Positions 44,966-56,282 are shown, numbered from the stretch's first letter. The stretch is 64,000 bases of DNA from Brevipalpus yothersi (GCA_003956705.1 QZCP01000234.1:1-64000), one strand, 5' to 3'. Numbers and translations: made by a program. Notes: generated from the letters alone by a model not told the origin.

Positions 44966-45429
44966 ATGTCCCAGCGCTTAGGCCATAACTTGAGACGGAA
45001 AGTCGAGTCCACACAGAAAATTCAAGTGAATTTTGCAACCTCCCATGCAAGCTTTTCTTAGAGCTATCTGCAGAATCAGACGAATAGCGAATGGGCTGCT
45101 TGGGTTTCTTCTGGATTTTTTACAGTATTGTGACAATTCCATCTATGTGGCTCTCATTGAAGATATGGTAACATTTTCAAAAGGTTTTTGAGGCCATTTC
45201 CAAACACCATTGGGATGATGTGGAGAAGATCGATAAAAATGCTGTGACACACTATGATGGACTCAGAGTATGATGATCTAGTCTGGGAATATACCAACAT
45301 GATGAACCAATTGAGCTGGGTTCCCAATTGAACAGATTCGAGAATTGATGGGAACCTTCTCGAGAAATGGACGAACTTGTTTGATTATATCAATTTTGTT
45401 CATGGGTTAGACCAATTGAGAACTGCTTG

Positions 45430-45624
45430 GTAACAATACTCGATGAATTCCTCAATAGATGTGCCCACTTTGCTCGGTGTTTTGACTTTTCCACAAATCG
45501 CACTAAGGAGTATGATTGAAAGCTTCCAAATGATGTAGAAGAAATTGAAAGTCAATTAAGCCACTTTTTTGTTCAACTGCCTGCCAATACACAACTTGAT
45601 AGCGATGTTGGATCAGGATCGTAA
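45430..45624 (+). pseudogene. Coding-like relic, unknown
   Basis: A 64-codon frame with one internal TGA reads as a helical protein piece (TILDEFLNRCAHFARCFDF, then DVEEIESQLSHFFVQLPAN). Further coding-like scraps in other frames occur back to about 45190. Possibly related to the frame at 44714-44965. Function unknown. Confidence 0.3.
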
Positions 45625-45696
45625 ATTGAGAGATGCTCGTAAATATCAGCGCATTGTATTTGATATCAAGACTTTCATTTGATGATTAATCACTAT

Positions 45697-45964
45697 ATGA
45701 AAGAAAGCATGAAGGTTAATAACATCATCTGCAGTCTGAAAATCTTGAGCTTGTTATACAGTTCAATCTTTTCGTAATTATTTTTTGGTTGACTGAGTAA
45801 CTTATTGGAGAATGTAGGCTTCACAGATTTTCAATCTGATTCTATCTGCTGTATCGAGCCTGATCTTGGCGAACGAAAATGTGTCCGAGAAGCCAGTTGC
45901 TCCCAGTTTAGAATTTGAATCTCGAGAATACCCAATCTTCTTCGTCGATTCTCTGGCTAACTAA
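45697..45964 (+). CDS. Probable small secreted peptide, ~47 aa, two exons
   Basis: Model: exon 1 ends at 45714 (ATG at 45709, or in-frame at 45697), intron 45715-45826 (112 nt, GTTAAT...TTCACAG), exon 2 45827-45964. The product begins MKIFNLILSAVSSLILA, a clean signal peptide with predicted cleavage after LILA, and has a mature peptide of about 30 residues, acidic and without cysteine. The donor is weak, and exon 1 supplies only two to six codons, so the model rests mostly on the leader. A further open frame at 46047-46206 (proline-rich end RPTPLSLWIGP) might be a later exon. Family unknown. Confidence 0.45.
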
Positions 45965-46557
45965 GTATTTCATGGTACGCTCTTTTCGTTGTTTGCATTT
46001 GTGGGATATCATCTCAAATAACGTCACAATCGATCTCAAGGAATCTGATGGGTAGCCCACCAGTTCATAAAATTGGGAATTCAACGAGATTTGATCGAGG
46101 ACAGGAATTCTATTTTCATAGCCAACATCAGAATCCAGTGGTACAAATGAGGCCGACACCACTATCGTTGTGGATAGGACCCCGTATCCTCGAGATAGGA
46201 TATTCACCACAATAGTTGATCTTTAATCTTCCATCCAAGATCCATCATCAAATGGTGACCAATGGATTGGTCCAACAGTCATGTGAAGCTCCACTGGTTT
46301 CCCAAAAACCAAAAGTGCAATTTCATATATTTTTGACAATATTTGCCCATTTCTCAGTGAAAACTCTGTCTGCTTTGATGGGTTGGCCAGTTTCCCCTAT
46401 ATGTCAAACACTTGAATAGAGTCCAATAGCTACTGCCAGAATCTTGTGACCTGTTTCATCCTGGATCCGATGTATGACTGTGAAAATTTGAAGAGAATAG
46501 ATCACACTCCTATCACGCATTGATGGGTCCTCTTTTTTCTCCCTCTGTTTTGGAATA
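45965..46557. other. No certain gene
   Basis: Open frames on both strands overlap at 45908-46210. The plus-strand one (46047-46206) has some coding character, noted with the peptide gene upstream. The rest is unassigned. Confidence 0.3.
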
Positions 46558-47235
46558 AAGGAAAATGTTCAAAACTGCCCATTCTCAGATTTTGATCAAA
46601 CATGCTTTTCTGATGTTATCGGTTGTGCTAAGAGCAAAAATGCAGGTAATAACTTTGCATGACTCATACTTTTTGAGATATGGCCCTTTTCTCCTTCTCC
46701 TCCTATCTCAAGAGCGACTAATTACATCGAGATAAGAACGATATCATATGAATTCTCATCCAAAAGTTTATAAGATAAGAGATAACAACAGAGATTAGAA
46801 AGGCGATAAGGCTCTCAAAAATTGAAAAGATGCCATACCATGAGAACGAGGTCTGGAGCAAAGCAGGTGATAACACTTCCATATCTCTCCGACAAGATAA
46901 GATAAGAGTAGATATGCCTCATATGCTAGGGCCCCGGGAAGCTTGATGGAAAATCAATATGATACTTTTTCTCAGAGATGAGATCTGAAGCCAAGATACT
47001 GATAACATAATCCTATCTCTCGAGATTGATTAGATAAGACCGGACACATTTTTTTACGGAAGATTGGTACAAGTTGATGAAAATCAATATTTCTCCATGA
47101 TGCGAAAGTTAGGCCTGAAGCAAAGAAACTGATAACAAAATCTTATCTCTTGAGGTCGATGAGATAAGACTAGATGTATTCCTCTTATATGGGATCAGTA
47201 CAAGTTGGTGAGAATCAATGTCTCGCTATAGTTTC
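46558..47235 (+). mobile_element. Left arm of a GATA-rich transposon
   Basis: Starts 'aaggaaaatgttcaaaactg' at 46558 and continues through the standard 'tgactcatac...gagatatggccc' block to three subterminal units (46850-47230) with 'gataacataatcctatctc' and 'gattagataaga'. It then changes to unrelated sequence. No right end identified. Confidence 0.65.
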
Positions 47236-47239
47236 AAAA

Positions 47240-48099
47240 TGTGATCCGATGCGAGGTTATTGCTGAGCAATCAACCTTGTTTTCTACACAAAACTATCCA
47301 ATTGGGAAACAAAACTCTAAGGTATGTATTTTGAGTGTAATCTATTGATGCATGGATCTAATTCTTATTCTCGTTCCAATATCTCAAGTCGAAAGTTCGA
47401 GATGTGTGCGAAAACGTTGATTGGAAACTGATAAAAGCTGGGAGGGTGAAATATCATAATTCGATCACCTTACTGCACTTAGGAGCTTTCTGGCACCCAC
47501 TCAGAAGTGAAAACAGCTCTTAGATCACTATCTAGGCACATTCTCATCTGAGAATTGCTAATCAGGCCTCAAACTGTCAAAATACATAATTTGATTCCTT
47601 CTTCTCCCTGTTATCTTAAGTGCTGAGCTTTTTTAGGACTCCGTGTCAAGTGCTGCAAAGATAAAGGGACTCGCAGAACTGATTCTCAATACTGATCTTT
47701 CCGAGGATTCTTCCGAGGTTTTCTCAGAATTGAGAAGCCGCTGAACTGAGCATGCAGATCTCTCACATGGGTGATCTGTTATGAGTGGAACGATTTGGTT
47801 ATGAGAGAATGAATGAAAATTCTGCTCAGAAGAGACACCCCTTCGGCTTTTCTTAATTTGTTGATTGACTGAGAAGCCAATGAGACAAGTCTCACAGGGA
47901 TTTGAAGTTTCAAAACAAATTGATAATAGCTAGGAAGAAGAATCGTCATTTTGGAAAGTTTGCTGACCCAGTTTCTGGAAAAAAAGATTGGAATTAGGTT
48001 GATTAGGGATGAAAAATGAAAGCTGGTTGTTGGGACACCACTTTCTCTACCCGAAGTCTCAGTGAAGGAGCTGGCGAATAGAGTTCTGGTGTGCCGTAT
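47240..48099. other. No gene seen
   Basis: No coding frame or repeat partner recognised. Confidence 0.35.
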
Positions 48100-48430
48100 C
48101 TCTTATGTTAACAGATTTTGATCATCCTTTTCAGACCTAATTTTCTATGAAAAGCTCGGAAACGGCCTTATCTTCTTGATAGCTCTACCCACTTTTGTAC
48201 ACATCGAGAGGAATCCCCTTTTCCGACTCAATGACCTTTTGTTTATGCTAATTAGTTTATGGAAGTGCTCAAAACACCTTCCATACAAAATTTACATAGT
48301 TTTCTCTAAAAAACTGAAAAAATTTCTGAGATATCTAAACCCATTCAAGAAAATTAAAATTTGGAATGAGTCATGCTACTCCGAAACACCCTATATACAT
48401 GATTGCCTACTCGTCGGGAGGAAAATCTTG
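48100..48430 (+). repeat. Old repeat; uninterrupted counterpart of the 35.3/40.95 kb flanks
   Basis: 48150-48290 matches 35120-35295 ('gatagctctacccactttt', 'tatgctaattagttta') and 48290-48400 matches 40955-41055 ('ttctctaaaaaactga', 'aaacccattcaagaaa', 'acaccctatata'). The two halves are contiguous here but separated by 5.66 kb of transposon there. The overlapping 119-codon frame is not supported. Confidence 0.7.
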
Positions 48431-48639
48431 ATAGAATTGAGCCTGAATGTTAGTTTGCGATTAAAATCAATCTCTCTTGGTGGCATCAGAAAATTTAATC
48501 ACAACGATGTCAAATCAGTAGCGGTTTATCCGTGAACACGTGACTTGATCGGTTCTTTCGGTTAGTGAACATGTGCACATGGGTTATTGTGTAAAGACGA
48601 GAGGAAAGTTTGTTAACATTATTGTTCCCGGAAGTTTCA

Positions 48640-49010
48640 AATAGTGAATTACTTTTTTGGATCTAACGATTGTGGAAATCACGATTGTTCTCCTTATATT
48701 GCTTTCCCAATCTAATTATCAACATCATTATTCCATCAGCTATGATAGTGATGATGAATTCAAAATTTTGAAGCTAATACTGCCGCTTGTCTATGGACAT
48801 ACAGAATTATCTCATTGACCAGCTAATGAAAGCGATTATTCACAGAGAGTTCGGTAAGTATTGAGCTGATCATGACATAATGATTCATGTAAGATTATTT
48901 TCCGAAAAAATACTTCTTTTTCTGGGATAGAAGCGAAAAAATTCCAAATTCTTTAGTGCCGTTATTGATTCGGGTAAATCTTCAGATAGCAAACAAGTAG
49001 GAGTATTGTT
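48640..49010 (+). pseudogene. Possible decayed secreted-protein gene
   Basis: A leader-like run (EITIVLLILLSQSNYQHH) at 48672-48730 lacks an ATG (GTG in its place). The downstream acidic stretch changes frame near 48805 into a segment starting MDIQNYLIDQLMKAIIHREF that ends at a GTAAGT donor (48855), with an AG acceptor and short exon after 48925. Layout resembles the other small secretory genes but it is probably dead. Confidence 0.3.
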
Positions 49011-49182
49011 CCAGCAAGATTTGTTTTCACCCGCTGATCAATAAATTATGATAGCTTTCATGTGGTCAATCAATTCGTCTAAGTTCGAAGAAAGTAGCCA
49101 CAGGCAGAGCTAAGATAATCGTCACCAATGAATTGAAAGATTCACTCATTCACTTCCGAGGTTCAGTGATCTGGCTCGATGG

Positions 49183-49425
49183 ATGAATATCATCAGAGGA
49201 TTGACAAAAAGTTATGTTAAGAAAAAGTGTGGAACAGAGGAAGGTGGAACCAGTGAAAGTGAAGATTGTGTGGAAAAGCCTAAACTAGCCTTCCCTGTTT
49301 TTATTGGATTGGTAATGGAATTAACTGCGATACTGTTGTTGCAACAAAGTTCAATTATTCAGATAATAAAGAGTCTGATTGATTTGATTCATCGAGAAGG
49401 CTACTCTCCTCGTTCTGGTGTGTAA
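49183..49425 (+). CDS. Unknown small membrane-type ORF, 80 aa
   Basis: ATG-initiated frame: a lysine-rich N-terminus (YVKKKCGTEEGG), then a hydrophobic segment (FPVFIGLVMELTAILLL) and an amphipathic end. One membrane span is predicted. No homologue recognised; it shares the N-terminal-basic/one-span plan with the relic at 17179-17391 but no clear sequence identity. Could be chance. Confidence 0.3.
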   Translation: MNIIRGLTKSYVKKKCGTEEGGTSESEDCVEKPKLAFPVFIGLVMELTAILLLQQSSIIQIIKSLIDLIHREGYSPRSGV

Positions 49426-50452
49426 GCATAATTGTCACTGATTTGCATATAAGAGCGTTTTCAACCAGATTACTTTCGTATAATTTGTTGGGTGACGGGA
49501 ATATAAAGTTTATTCAACCTAAGCATTATATCAGTCAATATACAAATGTAAATCTCTCATAAATTCTTATAATGTTATCATTACAGTGACTGGAGTCTAT
49601 TCCAACCAGAAATTTTCGCAAGATGATACTGTGGAGAGGCGGCAGGAGGAAATGAAAAGTCTCTCCCATCAATCATAATAACGAGCACAGTGAGTAACAG
49701 CCAAGTATTGGGATTGAAAACGGAGGATTTTTTACACGAAGAATAGACAAGCGCTCACCACGAGCCCTGACAAATTAGCAAAAACGGTTGAAAAAATTAG
49801 TGTGATATTATAGTGAATTTCACTTGAAATATGAACATTTTTCAAATAAGTTTGGATTTTTTTCTTTTCGGATATGATATACAAAGTCGAAAAGGAGGTG
49901 AAGAGCACAAGTGAACATCATTAATAGAGGTCTTGCAAATGGAATTGGAGTTATTTCTTCTGAGAATAGAGATTGGAGTGTACACACTCCAATATACATA
50001 TATGTTTGAGCTTCAACGCTTGGCTGGTGAAAATGCCTCGCGATTATGCAAGAATATCTGAAGTTTTCTATTTTACATTGTATTGAGCGTACTTCAGGTA
50101 CTATCGCTGAACAGGGCTGTACTAATTACTAATGCTAACTACTGCCCATTACCAATATGTTAGGTCAAGCTCCTCTCACACTCGTACTACACAAAAAATT
50201 ACTATTGACGATTAATTTGCTGAAAATTCATATTTATTTGACGCTCATCTTTTTTCTTCTGAATGAATTCCATTCTCATTTGACAGCCATGAATTGTCCT
50301 TGATGCCTGTGTGAAGGACTCCAATCATGTTTGCAAAAAGTCTTATTTCATTTGAAAAACACTCTTTTCTCAAGTGAAATTCACTGTAGTCATGGAATGA
50401 TGAATTATCCTTGATCAGTTTTATCATAATCTTTGAAAAAGTCTTTCTTCTA
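49426..50452. other. No gene seen
   Basis: AT-rich spacer. The minus-strand frame at 50245-50484 runs into the hairpin element and is unsupported. Confidence 0.35.
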
Positions 50453-50759
50453 ACTAGTGGATTGGGCCGGTTATACCGGCCCAAACCTAGATAGGCAAAA
50501 CTCGACGAAAGTTTTTAGAACTATCTGATATTTCTCTCTCTCTCTTCCGCTGTCTCTCGTTCTTAGTTTCTCTCTTTCTTGGTCTCTCTCTCTTTTCCCC
50601 TGTCTGTCTCTCTTTCCCTTTCTTTCTCTATTCCTCTCTTTCTCTGTCTATTTTCTCTGTTTCTGTTCACCGAATCCTGCCGCAGTGAGGTTAGCGTTGC
50701 GATTTCGTTAGTGGACCTCACTGCGGCGTCGTATTGTTATCTTTATAATTTTTCTTTAT
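50453..50759 (+). repeat. CT-tract element, copy 2
   Basis: 'actagtgg' boundary, perfect palindrome GGGCCGGTTATACCGGCCC (50464-50482), 'aacctagataggcaaaactc' block, CT-rich tract, hairpin 50680-50726 with stem CCGCAGTGAGGT / ACCTCACTGCGG, then 'ttatctttataatttttc' and the next 'actagtgg'. Head-to-tail with copy 3. Confidence 0.85.
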
Positions 50760-50824
50760 ACTAGTGGAAAGGGCCGGTTATACCGGCCTAAACCTAGATA
50801 GGCAAAACTCGACGAATTACCTGA

Positions 50825-50864
<40 letters not shown>

Positions 50865-51195
50865 TCTGTCTCTCTTCCTTAGGTTCTCTCTTTCTCGGTC
50901 TCTCTCTCTCTCTCTTTCTTTCTCTTTCTTTCTCTTTCTTTCTCTTTCTTTCTCTTTCTTTCTCTTTCTTTCTCTTTCTTTCTCTTTCTTTCTCTTTCTT
51001 TCTCTTTCTTTCTCTTTCTTTCTCTCTCTTCCGCTGTTTTTTGTTCTCTCTTTCTATCTCTCTCTCTCTCTGTCTTTCCTCTCTGTCTCTCTTTCTCTCT
51101 CTGCTCATCGAATCCTGCCGCAGTGAGGTTAGCGTTGCGATTTCGTTAGTGGACCTCACTGCGGCGCCGTATTATTATCTTTATAATTTTTCTTT
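50760..51195 (+). repeat. CT-tract element, copy 3
   Basis: Same layout as copy 2 and nearly identical outside the tract: GGGCCGGTTATACCGGCC near 50772, the 3' hairpin at about 51116-51163, and an internal (TTTCTCTTTC)n expansion at 50910-51030. Long Lys/Arg/Glu or Ser/Phe/Leu translations here are microsatellite artefacts. The shared 'actagtgg' junction suggests tandem duplication or insertion into its own end. Confidence 0.85.
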
Positions 51196-51419
51196 AAATG
51201 ATATCTTTCTTCTAATAATTGGCCCTTTATTGTTTCGTTTTCATCCATTTTTACCTTGGACTATCGGTTAATCATTTCACGTGAGAATGACAATCCTCTC
51301 AAATGATCATGGACAGGATCAATTGGCCAAACAAACTGTATCGCAAAGATGGAGAGCAGATTGACTAAAGTCCAACAGTAGCCCAACTGGTCCGAGAAAT
51401 AGTCAAATGATATCAAGAA

Positions 51420-51930
51420 TTACTCATTCGTCTTCGCTTCACTCAAACGTGAGTAAATCAGATCATATTGATAATATTTCATAATTTGAAATTGATGTTA
51501 TCAATCCACTCGTCTTCACAGCAAACCATCGAAAAATCATCAGAGCTGAAGATTGAGCTGGGATATTGCAGTCATTCTCAAAAACAAATTCTCATTGGAA
51601 GATGTGAGTCTGATTGAACGGTTGAGTATCAAAAACTTCTCAAAGATCACAAAGTTGAGAATTTCCTTAACAATTATGGTATCAGACCCGATCGAAGTTG
51701 CCCAGGATTGATCACAACTGTGAACAGTGGAAAAAGTTCATACATCAACCTTCCCGATTGGAAAACTACAATTACATTATCTCCAACTGGTATCATTGAA
51801 TTCAATTTGTTGACCAATGCTAATGCTGATCATTGGGTGGTTCGGAAATGTGGAACTTCTTGAATTGACTCACCGAGATGCTTGTCTTCCAGCAAATTAT
51901 GAGAGTTGAGCTTATGAAGTGAGATTCTCC
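51420..51930 (+). pseudogene. Decayed spliced gene, unknown function
   Basis: A GTGAGT donor at 51449 and a CTTCACAG acceptor ending at 51521 define a 73-nt intron. The following frame 51522-51863 has one TGA (51618 region) and otherwise reads as protein (EYQKLLKDHKVENFLNNYG; SYINLPDWKTTITLSPTGI; NANADHWVV). A one-base shift near 51845 would continue it as ELLELTHRDACLPANYES to about 51905. The family is not recognised. Confidence 0.4.
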
Positions 51931-51949
51931 GGATCATTCTACATCTGAA

Positions 51950-52310
51950 GATCGTCCAATGAACGAATCCTCAAGCTCTAGAGAAGTGGTTGGCATCAAT
52001 GGTACCTGAGGCTTGTGAGATCTTTTGAGATCAATCGGAAGAAGATTGCAATTCTGATGCGAGATATAATCAAAGTATCAAAGCTGATTGGAAACAACAA
52101 GAAAAATCGGAAAAGGCGAGAATCACCACACTGGAAATATCTTCTCGATTTTTATAGTAGTATTTGTACCTTTCCTCGTTCTTGGGCACCCAAACACCAT
52201 GACTCAAGCCCATGGAACACTTTTATATGGTAATAGAAACCCTCAGTGGTGATCAAGCTGGAGCTATATTGCCAAATCTCATTCAATAGTGCTGGGAGGT
52301 CGATTTATCC
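51950..52310 (+). pseudogene. Coding-like scraps, unknown
   Basis: Short stretches in changing frames look protein-derived (DQSEEDCNSDARYNQSIKAD; KPMEHFYMVIETLSGDQAGA) but carry several stops. Possibly the continuation of the relic at 51420-51930 or of a transposase. Not identified. Confidence 0.25.
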
Positions 52311-53214
52311 GCTATATTTAAGCTCCATGAGTATTTTCGATCAGTTCCATCTTGTTAGGAAATCTTTCTCTTCTACAAAATCTATGGGACTTGATGTGGG
52401 CCAATACTATCATCTGTGATTATCATACCATATTTGCGTGCTAAATCATCAAAAAATACGCAAAGATGCTGCCATTATCTGAACTGGAATGAAATGAGAG
52501 TTTTGGAGGCAAGAAGAAAGCAATCTGGCCGAAAACTATTGTCCTCAAATGTTTAGGTATGACGACAAAATTCATTACTGAGATGCCATGAAATAACGAA
52601 TGGACAGGAGGTAAATTCATGATAAACAATTTCTTCAAATTCTTGATACGATTCAATTTTCTGATGCCTCAAGAAAGTCAATCATATAAAGATCTCAAGT
52701 TTCTGAGCCTCATCATCTCCATTTTGTGTTGATTTTCAATCGTTTTCTCTTTTCCATCTTTCCAGTATCTACAGAATCAAGATGATTGTATCAATATATC
52801 GAATAAGGAATTGAGGTTAGTCCATGAAATGAGTCAGCTGTGATTAAAAACGGAGGAAATGTCAGGAAAGAGGCCCTTCTTCGAGCAACCTATCAACTGA
52901 ACTCCTTGAGAGCTGGTTTTCATTGGTTTTCGTAGTATAACTTCCTCTCCAATGACCTGACTCCTAGTAAAGTGGACATTCTCGTATGTCTATGTCTGTC
53001 ATGGTATTGGAGGTTCTTGAAAACATCCATAATGTTTTATTATCTTCCAGAGAGAAAATGGACGAAAGTATCAGTTTTCATTATAGTTTTGCTATGCATC
53101 CAGCTCGCATTTCTATCCGATAGATCTATTAAGATTATTTCGATTCGAAATGAAGGAGAAATGATGAAGAGAGATGAAGCTATACACTCTTCTTGAATAT
53201 GAGTTCCCACATCA
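52311..53214. other. No gene seen
   Basis: Unassigned AT-rich sequence; the frame at 52972-53196 has a hydrophobic run but no other support. Confidence 0.3.
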
Positions 53215-53870
53215 AATGGGGCCCCAGTTTCTCATTCTCAATGCTGCTAGCAGAGAGAAAGCATCTCATGATCTGACGTTCTTGCAGCACAAGCTCACAG
53301 TATGCCACTCACATCTAGATGAAAAAATTATGATCCTTTGACCTATTAATCTACTTCCATAATCACCAAATCAGATGGGGAGGAAGCTAGCAAGAGTATC
53401 AGCAACAACATCAATCCAATTGGATGACTACGGTAGAAATCTGTTAAGCAAAATGAGCAAGTTTGTCCTAAAGATAGACAATTCGATGAGGATCGAAAGT
53501 GATGATGATTGAAAAAGAGCATGGAGTTCCATGGTGTAGCAACATAACTCCCAACTCGGATACTCAGGATTGTGCAGGGAAATTCTCTCGCTTTTGAATC
53601 TTGAAAAATATATGGTGTGGTAGAAAGAAAATATTTCTTCTCCTCTCCGAAACATCGGAGTAATGAGAAAAATGGAGCCCTTTCGAGCAGCTATCATCAT
53701 GCTAGCAGCGAGCAATTAGCTCATGATGATTAGCATTACGAAGTATGAGCGTGATGGTTGCATCGAACCGAGATAAATTTCGATACTTCGACCTATTGAC
53801 ATGAATGTATCATCTCCAAATCTGATGAGGAGAAGCAAGTGGAAGTTGGAGCATCAGTTTCAAGTGAGAA
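53215..53870 (+). repeat. Direct repeats of ~220 bp (two units)
   Basis: Units at about 53215-53420 and 53560-53870 share 'gctagcag.gag', 'ctcatgat', 'cctattgacatgaatgtatc' and 'aaatcagatggggagg'-type words. A third, closer relative of the second unit is at 55220-55445. Confidence 0.6.
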
Positions 53871-53874
53871 TTGG

Positions 53875-55215
53875 AGAATGGTATCCAGGAATTGGAATTA
53901 TTATTTGTATGGCCGTGCATTGACTTGCTCATTCTTCAAGAGCCAATATCAATGAAAGAATTATCTGATCCCGGTAGAAATTGAGAAACTTTTTCAGATG
54001 AAGGTAACAGAAGTAGACAAGAAGAAGAGAGAGGAAAACTATCGAATATGGATTGAACTTCTCATCCCCATTCGCTACGCAGTTCATCTCGTCCATTGTT
54101 CTTCTGGCGACATAATCTTCCCACAACACCTCGAAAAATTCCCACTGAGTGAGAGGGACTATTCATGCTGGAAAAACATGTTCTTGTTGACAAACTCAGA
54201 TCAGGAAATGAATTGGTATGAATAGTCCATTGGCGCATTTTGGCAAGTTCTGACCTGACGGTGTATTGCACTCTATGAACAAACATCTTCATACACTCGC
54301 AAAAGCATTATTATCAACTATAACATCACATCTCATGTTGCATGCCGTTTATGCAACACAATGGAGGGGAAGAATCCCCCCATCCTCATGAGTTTAAGTC
54401 GTATGGACTACAATGCATGAAGAGCGAAAGCTACTGTGATCAACTTACAATGATCGCTAGTGGAGAAATCAACAATCATAATATAATTTTGAATTAATCG
54501 CTGGTGAATTCATAAGATTTTTCCACTAAAATAAGGATATCTATCGTGACCTCTCATATGGGTGGATAGAGGAACATTGCTTTGTTTGCGGTCAAATACC
54601 AGATCCTAAGTGGTTAGATTCACCATTGCATTTCCTAGATTATGGGTATGAGGTGGAGAGATGCATTTCCTGCCCTGAGCTAGGAGAGGATGATCAACAA
54701 TGAAAGTGGAGTTGAAAGTTTTCTTCAATACTCTGCTCTGATAGATATTATTCAAGGGGATCAAAATCCAATTCCAACCGAAGTAATAGGCATCCAGTAT
54801 TACCATCCTCATGTGCGATCAACCAACTCAGATTGCGTACACAACGCTTCATGATACGAGCTGGAATCATGTTGTTTCCATCGTCTCGATAAAGTAAAGC
54901 ATAATCTCATGATTCTCCATTTATGAGAAGGGTGACTCATAGGTATGGGGAAATTGATTTGCTCTTTCCTGCCCAGCTAGTTTTGGACGGAACGAAGATT
55001 GAGAAAACGAAGAAGACAGAAGTGAATGATGTTCCCCTCTAGATTTCTCAATTGTGAAGACGACCAGTCCTCGATGGGCAGAGCGAATCTTCTCTAACTG
55101 AATACTACATAGCTCGTTCACAACATAGCTCATTGTCACCATGCAGGTAAATCGGATAGATAATGTAACATCTTGATTCTCTGATTATATACCAATGATT
55201 ATGAAGAAAATTACT
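53875..55215. other. No gene seen
   Basis: Unassigned. Overlapping frames on both strands around 53929-54292 have no domain; sequence at 54330-55150 shows no recognised repeat. Confidence 0.3.
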
Positions 55216-55219
55216 TCAG

Positions 55220-55480
55220 CTCAGAAACTTGAAAAATATACTTGTATAAGAAAAGTAAAGTGAACAATAGCACTTCTTCTCTTTGAAACATCGAAGTGAT
55301 GAGAAACATGGGGCCCTTTCGATCCAGTATCATCATGGTAGTAGCTCATGACATTTAACATTATGAACTGACAGCGTGATGATTGCATCCAAGTGAGATG
55401 AGATTCGATTCCTTGACCTATTGACATGAATATATCATCTCCAAAGGCAATACCCATTCTCTATGGGGAAAGGGGCCTCT
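55220..55480 (+). repeat. Third ~220-bp direct repeat, followed by a stub of transposon end
   Basis: Matches 53575-53820 ('tttgaaacatcgaagtgatg', 'ccctttcgatccagtatc', 'cctattgacatgaatatatc'). Immediately after, 'aaggcaatacccattctct' at 55444 copies the first about 40 nt of the SWIM-type transposon end and then stops. Confidence 0.6.
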
Positions 55481-55721
55481 CTTGGCCACTTAAGTGTATT
55501 GTCTGTTCTTGAACCATTCGCTTCTTGAATTTTGGAATTTACAAAAAGATCGGAAAAAGAAGTCTAGTGACTGAGTAGGAGAGAGATTATCCTCATCGAA
55601 TCAATGCTATTTATTCCAATAACTTTTAGTCAACAGAGTCAATCAGAATATTAGAAATATGATATTTTAGAATGGAATTGGCCAAGAATTTCAATTATTA
55701 GCGGGATACTGGTCAATTGGC

Positions 55722-56176
55722 TCAATATATTTCACCTTTTTTGCAAATCTTCAAAGCCATTCGAGCAGATAATTTGGCAGTTTTCTGGTCTTCAGTGCCT
55801 TTGATGAGATTATCAGCTTCGTTGTTAAGGATAATGCCTGCATTTATGAAGTCTTTTCGTATGCAGTATTTTGCTACTTCCTCCATTACAAGGGACAGAT
55901 CATAATCAGATCCGTCGGTCCTTTCAAGAGCATCTTTGAGTTGTTCGCCCCAGCTATCACCTAATGTATGAGAAGAGATGTACTTCCAATTATGAGTTAA
56001 TGGTAGAACAGAAGCTGATAGCGGGTGATCAGTTTTACTCACATGATATGGTTCCAAAGAGAGTGGAAAAAAAGACTGTACGTGGTAATAATAAGAGAAT
56101 ATGATTACGAGAGGATTCGATAGGATATGAAGGTGTTTAGCTTACCGATCAAGCATAGATAGAATTTGAAATCCAT
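55722..56176 (-). CDS. Small secreted protein, 100 aa, three exons
   Basis: Model: exon 1 56176-56146 (31 nt), intron 70 nt (GTAAGC...TACAG), exon 2 56075-56043 (33 nt), intron 82 nt (GTGAGT...ATTAG), exon 3 55960-55722; total exactly 101 codons. The signal peptide MDFKFYLCLI...TLFGTISC spans exons 1 and 2, so the 33-nt microexon encodes the second half of the leader. The mature part of about 78 aa is helical and charged (DSWGEQLKDALER, SLVMEEVAKYC, NNEADNLIKG) with two or three cysteines. It has a TATAAAAG promoter and AATAAA about 106 nt after the stop. No family recognised; a secreted effector, venom or signalling role is only a guess. Confidence 0.78.
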
Positions 56177-56247
56177 TTTCAAAAATAATATTTCGTCAAA
56201 ACTTATCCAAATGTTCGGGCAAACAAAGCGAAGACACTATCAACTAT

Positions 56248-56282
56248 GATATGCTTGGTCTGTCCATTTCATAGCTTTTATA
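56248..56282 (-). promoter_or_regulatory. TATA promoter of the 55.7-56.2 kb gene
   Basis: Minus-strand TATAAAAG (56282-56275), with a TCATAGT initiator-like word about 31 nt downstream (around 56248). This gives a leader of roughly 72 nt before the ATG at 56176. It is the best core promoter in the window. Confidence 0.6.

Noticed and set aside
45908..46210. Minus-strand 100-codon frame
   Set aside because: It overlaps the better-supported plus-strand secreted-peptide exon and shows no domain or splice context.
46850..47230. Regular repeats resembling a CRISPR array
   Set aside because: Units of about 120 bp are diverged along their whole length, with no unique spacers. They are subterminal transposon repeats in a eukaryotic setting.
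50764..51159. Long frames rich in Ser/Leu/Phe (+) or Arg/Lys/Glu (-)
   Set aside because: They translate the CTTTCT microsatellite of the hairpin element. The same happens at 4020-4391, 24861-25061 and 61669-61938.
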